Position numbers and translations under genes: made by a program
Shown: one piece after another, positions 17,849 to 25,313 of the stretch
Numbering within the stretch: the first letter of the stretch is position 1
How the letters are laid out: each line of letters opens with the position of its first letter
NCBI GenBank assembly: GCA_944376715.1
Contig: CALWDO010000002.1
Span: forward strand, 124,001-188,000
Source: an uncultured Lachnoclostridium sp.
GTDB lineage: Bacteria; Bacillota; Clostridia; Lachnospirales; Lachnospiraceae
Reading direction: 5' to 3'
DNA: 64,000 bases
The notes under the pieces: generated by a model
The model's database searches: none
What the model was told of the DNA's origin: nothing
Seen by the model: the letters and a program-made list of their open reading frames with translations, nothing else

Positions 17849-18062
17849 ATGAAGATCAGCGCACGCAATCAGTTCAAAGGAACCATTGTCAGCATCGCAG
17901 AAGGAGCAGTCAACGGTATCGTTCAGATCGATATCGGAGGCGGCAATATTGTCTCTTCTACGATCTCCATGAACGCTATTAAGGAGCTTGAAACTGGAAG
18001 TTGGTAAAGAAGCATATGCGATCATTAAGGCAACTTCCGTGATGGTAGGAATTAACGACTAA
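17849..18062 (+). pseudogene. Molbindin (TOBE/Mop) gene with a single-base frameshift
   Basis: The first 48 residues (from MKISARNQFKGTIVSI) match the molybdate-binding Mop/TOBE domain of about 68-70 residues. In the run GAAAC at 17990-17994 there is one base too many: the frame reads to TAA at 18005-18007 and gives 52 residues. One frame over, the sequence continues exactly as the family does (LEVGKEAYAIIKATSV, then MVGIND) to TAA at 18060-18062. Molbindins store or sense molybdate. It is either a recent pseudogene or a sequencing error; the intact remainder argues the change is very recent. Confidence 0.8.
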
Positions 18063-18085
18063 TTCCGGTAGAGCAGCGGCATCCT

Positions 18086-18421
18086 CTACAATGCGCTCAC
18101 ATTGTCCCTGAGATTTTCTTTCTTCAATCCTTTCAGCTTTTTGTACTGTCGCGTTGTCATGCCCGACCACGCGCGGGAAATCTCGTCCGTCAGGATTGCG
18201 TACTCCCTGCCCTTTTTCACACCGCGCTTTTGCCATTCGTCTGTCAGTTCATTGCGAATGCGGATTGCTAAAAGACGCTGATGCACCCATTCCTCGGAAT
18301 AACCTTTTTTCAAATAAGTTTCCAGTGCCCGGTCAATAGCCTGTTCCGTGTTGGCAACGTCAGTCAATCTTTTTTTGCCGTCTGACGCAGTCATTTTCAA
18401 CTGTACGATTTTTTCGTACAT
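18086..18421 (-). pseudogene. Remnant of a Bro-N/DinD-like gene
   Basis: A 111-codon frame resembles only parts of DNA-damage-inducible DinD and Bro-N-type phage antirepressor-like proteins. It keeps the stretch between the Bro-N domain and C-terminus (YLKKGYSEEWVHQRLLAI, RNELTDEWQKRGVKKG, YAILTDEISRAWSGMT, KGLKKENLRDN). The N-terminal Bro-N DNA-binding domain is missing except for a piece around TASDGKKRLTDVANTEQ. That piece is fused directly to AIDRALETYL, so about 35 family residues appear deleted, and the C-terminus is cut. Family assignment rests on remembered motifs. Not likely to be functional. Confidence 0.65.
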
Positions 18422-18422
18422 T

Positions 18423-18480
18423 AAAAAGGGCTGTAAACATCAATACCGCTTCACGCGGCTGAAATTTACAGCCCTCTTTT
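18423..18480. terminator. Terminator after the DUF2325 gene
   Basis: GGGCTGTAAA (18428-18437) pairs with TTTACAGCCC (18465-18474), with a smaller CCGC/GCGG hairpin inside the loop. A-runs on one side and T-runs on the other make it usable in both directions; it ends the DUF3793-flavodoxin-DUF2325 operon. Confidence 0.85.
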
Positions 18481-18487
18481 TCACTTT

Positions 18488-18769
18488 TTATGCCGTATGC
18501 TCCTTCAGAATGTTCTCCAGCGCCGCGCCGCTGCTGGTATGGCAGCGGACCACGCGGATATTTTTCTTCTTTGCCTCATCCACTGCGCATTTCACCATCT
18601 TGTGGGACACCGTATTCGTGAAGAGAATGAACATATCCGGCGTGCCCACCTGCTTGTTCAGGCTGGCCGGCATCTGGGTAAATACCTTGGCTTTACACTT
18701 ATAGTTCTTGCAGATCTTCATGTACTGGCAGACCATCCGGTCATGTCCTCCAATAATGACAACACTCAT
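18488..18769 (-). CDS. DUF2325 domain protein
   Basis: 93-residue protein of the DUF2325 family, function unknown. It starts SVVIIGGHDRM, a Rossmann-like strand-loop, and carries conserved Cys residues (CQYMKICKNYKC). ATG 18769 follows AGGAGG at 6 bases. It is the last gene of a three-gene unit with a flavodoxin (12 bases upstream) and a DUF3793 protein; this trio is seen in many gut clostridia (from memory) and suggests a redox or metal-related role. Confidence 0.75.
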   Translation of the reverse strand: MSVVIIGGHDRMVCQYMKICKNYKCKAKVFTQMPASLNKQVGTPDMFILFTNTVSHKMVKCAVDEAKKKNIRVVRCHTSSGAALENILKEHTA

Positions 18770-18781
18770 GGACAGCACCTC

Positions 18782-19213
18782 CTAACAGGATGCCAGCTGT
18801 TTCCCAAGCTGCATACATTTCTCTTCGGCTTCTCCGTCCGGAGCTTCCACACAGATAGCGTCCTCACCGCCAAATACTTCCGCTCCTGCGTTCTTCATCT
18901 GGTCTGCCCAGTTCCGCATCCATTCGCCGTCTCCCCATCCGTAAGAGCCGAACAGACCGATCTTCTTCCCGGACGCGAATTTCTCCACTTCTGCTACAAA
19001 CGGCTCCACAATGGTCTCTTCCAGCACTTCGTCTCCCATGGCCGGGCATCCCAGCGCGAAGACTGTCTCGTCCTTAAGCTCCGACGCCTGGAAATCGTCG
19101 ATCGACACCATTTTGGCGCTCTTTCCTGCTGCCTCCACTCCCTTTGCGACCATAGAAGCCATCGCTTCCGTATTTCCCGAGCCGCTCCAATACGCGATAA
19201 TAATCTCTCCCAT
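18782..19213 (-). CDS. Flavodoxin
   Basis: 143-residue FMN electron carrier. The phosphate-binding loop YWSGSGNTEAMA and the isoalloxazine-contact segment GSYGWGDGEWMRNW are typical of clostridial short-chain flavodoxins. It follows AGGAGGAG. Flavodoxin commonly replaces ferredoxin when iron is scarce; here the operon leader carries TTAG-N6-CTAA palindromes similar to ones at the feo operon, which fits metal-dependent control. Confidence 0.92.
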   Translation of the reverse strand: MGEIIIAYWSGSGNTEAMASMVAKGVEAAGKSAKMVSIDDFQASELKDETVFALGCPAMGDEVLEETIVEPFVAEVEKFASGKKIGLFGSYGWGDGEWMRNWADQMKNAGAEVFGGEDAICVEAPDGEAEEKCMQLGKQLASC

Positions 19214-19237
19214 CTGAAATCTCCTCCTGCTGTTTAT

Positions 19238-19798
19238 TTAATTTGCGAAGCTGCATATCTCATACAGGCTGCTTCCTGCAGACAGCATCCGCAGCATTGC
19301 TTCCCGGACTGTCCGGTAAAGCTGAAATGTCTCTTTTGCCTTATGCTCGTTCTGATATACTTTCCAGTATCCTGCGCAAAGATAATCTTTTCCCTGATTC
19401 CGGATGAATCCCTTCACATCCCACAGGGGATATCCGAGGAAGATACCCAGTTCATGAGGAAAACCCGCCTGTTTTTCCTTATATCCGGCATACCTCTCCG
19501 CCATATGCCAAAGCAGTTCTTCCGCAGAATTCCCGGTGATTTCATATCCGCAGCTTTTCAGAAATTCCCGTACCTGCGGCCAGACCAACACCGCCTCCAG
19601 GCGGTCCATCCGATACACCAGCCATGTGGTTTTTCCCCTGTCTGTGTGCAGGCGCAGACAAGAAATCCCCTCCATTCCCTCCAGACATTGAAAATACGCT
19701 TCCTCTTCTTTAGTCAGGATCAGAAGATTGGAAGGCTTCACGTCCATCAGGACGGGAGCGCATTGATTGGCAACAGTCTCCCAGATATTTCTGTCCAT
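19238..19798 (-). CDS. DUF3793 family protein
   Basis: 186-residue cytoplasmic protein of the DUF3793 family; no function established. Recognisable features are KPSNLLIL near the N-terminus, a central FPHELGIFLGYP segment and C-terminal WKVYQNEHKAKETFQLYR. First gene of the operon with flavodoxin and DUF2325. The GGAGG upstream is rather far (about 13 bases) from the ATG. Confidence 0.78.
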   Translation of the reverse strand: MDRNIWETVANQCAPVLMDVKPSNLLILTKEEEAYFQCLEGMEGISCLRLHTDRGKTTWLVYRMDRLEAVLVWPQVREFLKSCGYEITGNSAEELLWHMAERYAGYKEKQAGFPHELGIFLGYPLWDVKGFIRNQGKDYLCAGYWKVYQNEHKAKETFQLYRTVREAMLRMLSAGSSLYEICSFAN

Positions 19799-19820
19799 TT
19801 CAGTTTTACGTTCCTCCGAG

Positions 19821-19852
19821 TTAGTTATAGCTAATTAGTTGTTGCTAACTAA
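19821..19852. promoter_or_regulatory. Tandem TTAG-N6-CTAA palindromes upstream of DUF3793-flavodoxin
   Basis: TTAGTTATAGCTAA (19821-19834) is directly followed by TTAGTTGTTGCTAACTAA (19835-19852); both contain TTAG-N6-CTAA. They overlap the probable minus-strand -10 (TATAAC). The layout resembles half of the DtxR/IdeR-type iron box (TTAGGTTAGSCTAACCTAA). Regulator inferred, not shown. Confidence 0.5.
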
Positions 19853-19870
19853 GCATAGCAAAAAACCAGG

Positions 19871-19918
19871 AAAAAAGCAACCGCTCCTGCTGAGTTTCTT
19901 TCTCAACAAGGAGCGGTC
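19871..19918 (-). terminator. Terminator overlapping the lysR stop codon
   Basis: CCGCTCCT (19881-19888) pairs with AGGAGCGG (19909-19916); on the minus strand six T follow (19871-19876). The TGA of the LysR gene (19903-19905) lies inside the loop, so the last codons are part of the terminator. Confidence 0.8.
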
Positions 19919-20823
19919 TTTTCTGTCAGACATTTTTTTATATATTCTACAAACCGTGCGCCCTCTTCGGAAAGTCCGTCTCTCTTTCTGTTTATATAAC
20001 CAAATGAGATACTCTCCTCCGTCCCTTTGATCGGAATGGCCCGGATCGTATTACGGGCGGACAGGTTCGGGGAAAAGCCGCAGCCGATATGGCACAGATC
20101 CGTCTCACGGAGCAGTTTTACCAGCAGACGCCGGCTGTTGGTCTGCATGACCTTTCCGCGCCTTCTGTAGTACCGGTAATCGTCCCTTTCCGGAATCAAC
20201 TGAATGCTCAGTGTATCCTGGTCGTCCTCGTTCTGAATATAGCGCAGGTCCCGCAGGTCCTTACCGGTCACACAGGCCGCCCGGTAAAGCGGATGCTTAG
20301 GTCCCGCGAACAGCAGCGGACCCGTCTTCCCCAGTTCTGTAAACTCCAGCCTTTTATAATCCAGCGTCTGGTGAAATGCCGTCATCTGTTTCTGGTCCAC
20401 ATACGCAAACCCCACTTCTGCCGTATGGCGGTGCAGCGCCTGGAAGATCCCTTCCAGATCGCATTCCTGGTACTGGGCGTCCAGATCCTTTTCCTGCATA
20501 TAAAAATCTTGAAATATCTCTTCCAGCCGGTCGCTGGGATGCGCCGCGATCCGCAACGCCCGCAGCTGGCGGCGTTCGCCGGATGTATAGATCTGCCCCG
20601 ACTCCACCAGGATCCGGCAGGCATGTTCATACACCTTTCTCCCGGCTTCCGTCACTTCCACGCCCCTGGCTTTCCGGACCAGAAGCTCGGTCTGCAGCTC
20701 TGTCTCCAGCGACTTGATAATCTTGCTCACATGAGGCTGGGAAGTATAGAGCAGCTCCGCAGTCTTTTTAAAACTGCCGCTGTCCACACTGACCACAAAA
20801 TATTGCAACTGCTTTAAATCCAT
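19903..20823 (-). CDS. LysR-family transcriptional regulator
   Basis: 306 residues with an N-terminal winged helix-turn-helix (MDLKQLQYFVVSVDSGSF, then TAELLYTSQPHVSKIIKSLE) and a C-terminal effector-binding domain (about 90-295). It lies 24 bases downstream of the ABC ATPase and could be cotranscribed with the riboswitch operon. Its target is unknown; LysR proteins often regulate a neighbouring gene, but here the neighbours run in the same direction. Confidence 0.88.
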   Translation of the reverse strand: MDLKQLQYFVVSVDSGSFKKTAELLYTSQPHVSKIIKSLETELQTELLVRKARGVEVTEAGRKVYEHACRILVESGQIYTSGERRQLRALRIAAHPSDRLEEIFQDFYMQEKDLDAQYQECDLEGIFQALHRHTAEVGFAYVDQKQMTAFHQTLDYKRLEFTELGKTGPLLFAGPKHPLYRAACVTGKDLRDLRYIQNEDDQDTLSIQLIPERDDYRYYRRRGKVMQTNSRRLLVKLLRETDLCHIGCGFSPNLSARNTIRAIPIKGTEESISFGYINRKRDGLSEEGARFVEYIKKCLTEKTAPC

Positions 20824-20847
20824 AATTTATATTCTTTTACTCCTGTG

Positions 20848-21957
20848 TCAGACATATGTTTTCAGTTTCCCCTGAAGCCCGGCGTATTCAGCCAGTTCTT
20901 TCAGCTCCGTGCCAAGGCCGCCCTCCAGCTCCTCTCCCAGAGTACAGATCACTTCCCTGCACCCGTCGACCAGTTCCTTTGCCCGCTGCAGCTTCTCCGG
21001 GCGGATCCGGCTGAAGGCCTTCTCCTCCACCACTTCCGCGGCAAGCGCTTTCGCCGAAGGATAGTCCAGATCATTTTGCCAGAGCACGCCTGTAGCAAAC
21101 GGGATCCCCGACCTCTGAAGACGCCGGTATACGGCCGTGCCGCTTCCTGCTCCGCCGATCACGAAAACTTCCGGTTTCCCTTCCGCCGGCGGCAGCTCCA
21201 GGTTGCCGGTCAGTTCATCATAGGAACCGGCCGTCATCTGGTAGAGCTGCGGAATATATCCTTTGGTAAAGATCTCCTCCGGGGTGCCGAAACGTTCCAC
21301 GCAGTCCCCGTGTATACACGCGATCTTATCGGAAATACGCCCTGCCAGATCCAGCTCATGCAGAGACATAAGCACGGACAGATTCTTTGTACGGGACAGG
21401 TTCTGAAGGATAGACAGAAATTCCAGTTTATAACGAATATCCAGAAAAGACGTGGGCTCGTCCAGCACGATCAGTTCCGGTTTCTGGCAAAGCGCCCGCG
21501 CCAGCATTACCCGCTGTTTCTGACCGTCGCTGATCCTGGAAAAATCTCTGGGTCCCAGCTCCTGAATGTGTACCAGCCTCATGGACTCATCCACGATCCG
21601 GTGATCCTCCTTCGACAGCACGCCGAACTTTCCTGTGTACGGATATCGCCCTGTGGCCACCACATCCTTACATGTCATCATCTCAGGATGCACACGGTTT
21701 GTCAAGACCACGGACAGCTTCCTTGCCAGATCCTTACCGGATATTTTCTGCACATTCTGCCCGTCCAGATATACCACGCCTCCCAGCGGTTCCAGCTGCC
21801 GGATCATGCTTTTCAGTATGGTCGTCTTTCCTGCCCCGTTGGGTCCGATCAGGGTAAGAATCTCCCCTCGTTTCAGCCTCAGCTCCACTTCTTTTATCAA
21901 GGGAACACCATGATAGCCTACCGTCAATCCTTTTGTATAAAAATAAAATTCTTCCAT
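20848..21957 (-). CDS. ABC transporter ATP-binding protein, FecE/BtuD type, with C-terminal extension
   Basis: ATPase of the siderophore/cobalamin uptake class, 369 residues. Walker A GPNGAGKTT, signature ISDGQKQRVMLARAL (Asp replaces the usual Gly of SGGQ) and Walker B LIVLDEPTSFLD are present. A normal member ends near residue 255; this one adds about 110 residues that begin VFVIGGAGSGTAVYRRL, a Rossmann-like glycine motif of unknown role. The start immediately follows the permease stop. Works with the permease and lipoprotein upstream. Confidence 0.88.
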   Translation of the reverse strand: MEEFYFYTKGLTVGYHGVPLIKEVELRLKRGEILTLIGPNGAGKTTILKSMIRQLEPLGGVVYLDGQNVQKISGKDLARKLSVVLTNRVHPEMMTCKDVVATGRYPYTGKFGVLSKEDHRIVDESMRLVHIQELGPRDFSRISDGQKQRVMLARALCQKPELIVLDEPTSFLDIRYKLEFLSILQNLSRTKNLSVLMSLHELDLAGRISDKIACIHGDCVERFGTPEEIFTKGYIPQLYQMTAGSYDELTGNLELPPAEGKPEVFVIGGAGSGTAVYRRLQRSGIPFATGVLWQNDLDYPSAKALAAEVVEEKAFSRIRPEKLQRAKELVDGCREVICTLGEELEGGLGTELKELAEYAGLQGKLKTYV

Positions 21958-22986
21958 CTACGACTCCGTCCTCTCTCTCTTCCCTTTCAGCATGATGACG
22001 ATGACGACCGGAGCGCCGAAAACAGCGGTCACCGTACTGATGCTCAATTCTGTAGGCGCAAAAAGGCTCCTGGCCAGCAGGTCGCATCCCAGACAGAAAG
22101 AGGCTCCTCCCAGAAAACAGGCCGGGATCATCAGGATCGGTTTTGCGGTCCCGAACAGACGCTTCGTCAGATGAGGCACCGCGATCCCCACAAAAGACAC
22201 AGGTCCGGCAAAAGCCGCCACGCAGGCGGAAAGAATACTGGACAGCAATACCAGAAGTACGCGGAACAGAGGAATATTCAGCCCCATATTTTTCGCGTAG
22301 GCCTCTCCCATCTGATAGGCGCTGATCGGTTTTGACATCAGGAACACACAGACGGACGCGGTAAAAATAACAATCCATATGACCGCCACGTTATCCCAGG
22401 TAATGCCTGAAAAGCTGCCCATGGACCAGTTATGCAGATTCACGATATCCGAATCATCCGCGAACGTCACCACAAAATCCGTGACAGCAGAACAGATGTA
22501 TCCGATCATAACGCCGCTGACAATGAGCATACTCATCTGTTCCACAAATCGGGACATCAGGATCACAAATCCCATACAGATCATCGCTCCGGCAAACGCC
22601 GCCGCGATCAGTCCCCAGGAGCTGACCTGAAGGGAGCTGCCCAGCGCCGCCACCATCGCCAGCGCCACCACCATCTTGGCTCCGGAAGAGATACCCAGAG
22701 TAAACGGGCTGGCAATGGGATTGTGAAAAAATGTCTGAAGCAGGTATCCCGACAACGCCAGCGCGCCGCCCATAGCGGCTCCGCCCAGCGCCCGGGGAAG
22801 ACGGATCTGCATGACGATATTCCGGTACACCTCGTCTGCCTGTTCTCCCATCAGAATATCCCACACCTGGGAGACCGGCACGCTGACGCTTCCGATGCAG
22901 ACATTCGCCGCCAAAGCGGCTCCCAGCAGGATCATCAGAATCATAAATGCGGCAATATATCGGCTTTTCTTTCTCATAGCGTTCAC
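21958..22986 (-). CDS. ABC transporter permease, FecCD/BtuC family
   Basis: 342-residue membrane protein with about ten helices. Family motifs include RLPRALGGAAMGGALALSG, NPIASPFTLGISSGA and, near the end, GPVSFVGIAVPHLTKRL, the cytoplasmic coupling region. The family imports ferric siderophores, heme or cobalamin. It overlaps the lipoprotein gene stop by four bases, so it is translationally coupled to it. Confidence 0.93.
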   Translation of the reverse strand: MNAMRKKSRYIAAFMILMILLGAALAANVCIGSVSVPVSQVWDILMGEQADEVYRNIVMQIRLPRALGGAAMGGALALSGYLLQTFFHNPIASPFTLGISSGAKMVVALAMVAALGSSLQVSSWGLIAAAFAGAMICMGFVILMSRFVEQMSMLIVSGVMIGYICSAVTDFVVTFADDSDIVNLHNWSMGSFSGITWDNVAVIWIVIFTASVCVFLMSKPISAYQMGEAYAKNMGLNIPLFRVLLVLLSSILSACVAAFAGPVSFVGIAVPHLTKRLFGTAKPILMIPACFLGGASFCLGCDLLARSLFAPTELSISTVTAVFGAPVVIVIMLKGKRERTES

Positions 22987-24128
22987 TCCAGTGGATAAAT
23001 ATAAGTCATATCTGTTCCGTCTGTCAGCATACTGTGGATATCCGAAATAATCGTACCCAGTTCCATGGAAGACTGATACAGGTCTCTGGTCGTGCAGAAT
23101 ACATTGCCGTCCTTCACCGCTTTAAAATCTTTCAGAAGCGGGCTTTTCGCCAGCAGTTCATCCAGCGAGGACAGCTCACCGTCTATCGTACTGTTGTAGA
23201 TAATATAGTCCGCGTCTTTCGCTCCCGCATAAAACTCTTCCATCTGCATCGTTTCGGTGGAGGACGCCGACTCTTCGTCTCCCAGATTCCGGAAAATGTA
23301 CTCGCCTCCCGCCATATCGATCATCTTTGCCAGATAATCTGAGGATTTCCGTACATTTGCCTCGCCATTGGCGGTAATATAGAAAAATGCAACGCTTTTC
23401 TCATCTCCGATATCCTCTTCGCTTTCCTGTATACTCTGAAAAGCCTCCATCTCTGACTGGAAAGCTTCCTGTGCCGCTTCTTCTTTTCCGATCAGAAGTC
23501 CATAGAGCTTCACCCATTCGGTCCGCCCCAGAGGCTCTGCTTCATAGCTGGAGTAATCCACCAGAACCGGAATCCCGAAATTCTCCAGCTGCTCCTTCAC
23601 CTCCGGCGTATGATAGATCATCGTATTTTCCACCGCCAGACCGCATCCTTCCGCCAGGATCCGCTCATAATCCGGCGCGGAATATTTCCCCGAGTACAGG
23701 ATATCGCCCGCTTCCATGGCTTCTCTGGCCTCTTCTATGTACCATCCGTTCTCCTGCAGGCCGCTGAAGCGGACTGAGTCCAGCGCATCCATGGATACGA
23801 ACATATCCATCACCGCCGACGCTACCAGATAGATATGATCCAACGGCTGCTGCAGCACAACAATCCCTTCTTTCAGATCTGCCGGGGCTTCCAGGCCTTC
23901 CGGCACCAACAGATACTGCATATCCTGGTTCACTGTGATCAGCGCATAGCCGTCTTCGTAGTAGTCTGCCGCAAATTTCTCCGCATAGACCAGATCCATA
24001 CTGCCGGTGTATGTCAGTTCCCGGCTGATCTCCGTATCCCTTTCCTGAGCCGCCGTTTCCGCCTGTCCGCATCCTCCCAGCAAAAGAAGTAAAACCGCCG
24101 CTATTCCCAGCAATCTTATCCGCTTCAT
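22983..24128 (-). CDS. Substrate-binding lipoprotein of the FecB/BtuF-type importer
   Basis: 381-residue extracytoplasmic binding protein. Signal peptide with lipobox LLLLGGC places the lipidated Cys at residue 20. The body fits the Fe3+-siderophore/cobalamin binding fold: an N-terminal lobe with LDSVRFSG, a middle helix, and a C-terminal lobe with GGEYIFRNL. ATG 24128 is preferred over GTG 24137 because AAAGG is about 9 bases from the ATG and touches the GTG. Only one base separates it from the preceding stop. Ligand likely a corrinoid or other tetrapyrrole, given the riboswitch. Confidence 0.86.
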   Translation of the reverse strand: MKRIRLLGIAAVLLLLLGGCGQAETAAQERDTEISRELTYTGSMDLVYAEKFAADYYEDGYALITVNQDMQYLLVPEGLEAPADLKEGIVVLQQPLDHIYLVASAVMDMFVSMDALDSVRFSGLQENGWYIEEAREAMEAGDILYSGKYSAPDYERILAEGCGLAVENTMIYHTPEVKEQLENFGIPVLVDYSSYEAEPLGRTEWVKLYGLLIGKEEAAQEAFQSEMEAFQSIQESEEDIGDEKSVAFFYITANGEANVRKSSDYLAKMIDMAGGEYIFRNLGDEESASSTETMQMEEFYAGAKDADYIIYNSTIDGELSSLDELLAKSPLLKDFKAVKDGNVFCTTRDLYQSSMELGTIISDIHSMLTDGTDMTYIYPLE

Positions 24129-24129
24129 T

Positions 24130-24633
24130 TTATACACCCTTTCTCTTCCTTCTTCTGTATATTACAGCGGCCAGCACGGCTGCCGCCGCGGCACATATCC
24201 AGAATGCCGGATTGTTATACCAGGAAGCCTGGCCCGGACGGGAAACAGACGCGGAATCAACAGTGAGCGTATATTCGATCTCATGGGGCACGCTCATGGC
24301 CGTCGTATCCCCGATGACCGTCACAGGTTCATCAAAAGCAGGCACCGGGATCTCAAAAACGGAGTTCCCTTCCTCGTTCACAGGCAGATACGTCTCATCT
24401 CCCGCTTTCATATAATCATAGTGCGGGCTGTTCCACTCAACACGAATATAAGGCTGTCCGTCCCTTACCAGAAGAACTGCCGGCGAGGTGACTCCCGACC
24501 TGCCGCTGCCTCCCTCCAGAGTCACATCCACACGGTACTCCCCGTCTTCCAGCGCGATATTCTTTGCACGGGCCGGGGCAGGCATCATCACCAGGCACAG
24601 AGCCAGGACTGCCAGCCAGATTCTCTTCCACAT
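24130..24633 (-). CDS. Membrane-anchored surface protein with NEAT-like domain
   Basis: 167 residues: signal peptide ending near APARA, one beta-rich domain (about 28-130), then a C-terminal transmembrane helix (FWICAAAAAVLAAVIY) with a basic tail RRRKRKGV. The domain begins LEDGEYRVDV and ends FEIPVPAFDEPV; the same landmarks (LEDGVYTAEF, FDVPVPALDEEF) occur in the lipoprotein encoded just upstream, so the two share a domain. The start DGxYxV and overall size recall NEAT heme-binding domains, but the assignment is uncertain. Likely a surface relay for the importer. Confidence 0.6.
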   Translation of the reverse strand: MWKRIWLAVLALCLVMMPAPARAKNIALEDGEYRVDVTLEGGSGRSGVTSPAVLLVRDGQPYIRVEWNSPHYDYMKAGDETYLPVNEEGNSVFEIPVPAFDEPVTVIGDTTAMSVPHEIEYTLTVDSASVSRPGQASWYNNPAFWICAAAAAVLAAVIYRRRKRKGV

Positions 24634-24682
24634 AATTTATCACTCCATTCTGTCAAACGCTTCTTTGTCCCATCTGAGAAAA

Positions 24683-24708
24683 GGGAAAGCCTCTGCAGGG
24701 GCTTTCCC
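24683..24708 (-). terminator. Intercistronic hairpin within the riboswitch operon
   Basis: GGGAAAGCC pairs with GGCTTTCCC around a short loop; TTTTC follows on the minus strand. It lies in the 92-base gap between the two NEAT-like genes and may be a partial terminator that lowers expression of the downstream importer genes. Confidence 0.55.
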
Positions 24709-24725
24709 TCCTTTTGTTCCCATTT

Positions 24726-25304
24726 TTACTGTGAAACAACCTCTTCTGCCGGTTCCGGATTTGAAACAATCACCTTATGGTCGTACCAGGTCCCTTTGGT
24801 TCCCAGCAGAGCCAGGTCAAATTCCTCATCCAGCGCGGGGACAGGAACGTCGAAACCATATACCTCTTCTGTGATCCCGTCGCTGTAGGTAACGGAGTCC
24901 GTCGTCGGCTCCAGCACTTCCGCGCCCTCTTTCTGCGCGTCCTCGGCAAGTCCGGGATACAGGTTCACGATATTCTTGGAAGCCAGTGAAACATGAATCG
25001 TCATGGCTCCGTCCTGTACGGTCAGAGTCCCCTTTCCATCGCAGGCCTCGCTCACATGGAACATGCTGCTGTCCGTATCAAATTCAGCCGTGTAGACTCC
25101 GTCTTCCAGAGACACCTCCGGAGTTTCCGATTCTGTCTCTTCTGCCGATTCCGCGGTCTCTTCCGGTGCTGTATCTTCCGTCGTATCCGCGGTCTCTTCC
25201 GTATCCGCAGTTTCCGACGGCTGGCTGCCGGAGCTTCCGCATCCGACTGCCAGCGTGCATGCCAGGACTGTCAGCCCCAGCAGAGTAGCTATTTTCTTCT
25301 TCAT
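24726..25304 (-). CDS. Secreted lipoprotein with NEAT-like domain
   Basis: 192 residues. Signal peptide with lipobox-like LAVGC, then an acidic, Thr/Glu-rich spacer (about 25-65), then one domain running from LEDGVYTAEFDT to VIVSNPEP. The domain resembles that of the following membrane-anchored protein: LEDG-Y start, a DGAMTIHVSLAS strand, and the FDVPVPALDEEF segment near the end. Role inferred from context: capture of the tetrapyrrole or metal handled by the CbiK-like protein encoded 9 bases upstream. Confidence 0.6.
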   Translation of the reverse strand: MKKKIATLLGLTVLACTLAVGCGSSGSQPSETADTEETADTTEDTAPEETAESAEETESETPEVSLEDGVYTAEFDTDSSMFHVSEACDGKGTLTVQDGAMTIHVSLASKNIVNLYPGLAEDAQKEGAEVLEPTTDSVTYSDGITEEVYGFDVPVPALDEEFDLALLGTKGTWYDHKVIVSNPEPAEEVVSQ

Positions 25305-25313
25305 CTTCCCGCC

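Noticed and set aside
20845..22335. 496-codon open frame on the plus strand
   Set aside because: It is antisense to the ABC ATPase and permease genes, which show clear family motifs; the plus-strand product has no recognisable domain and many rare residues.
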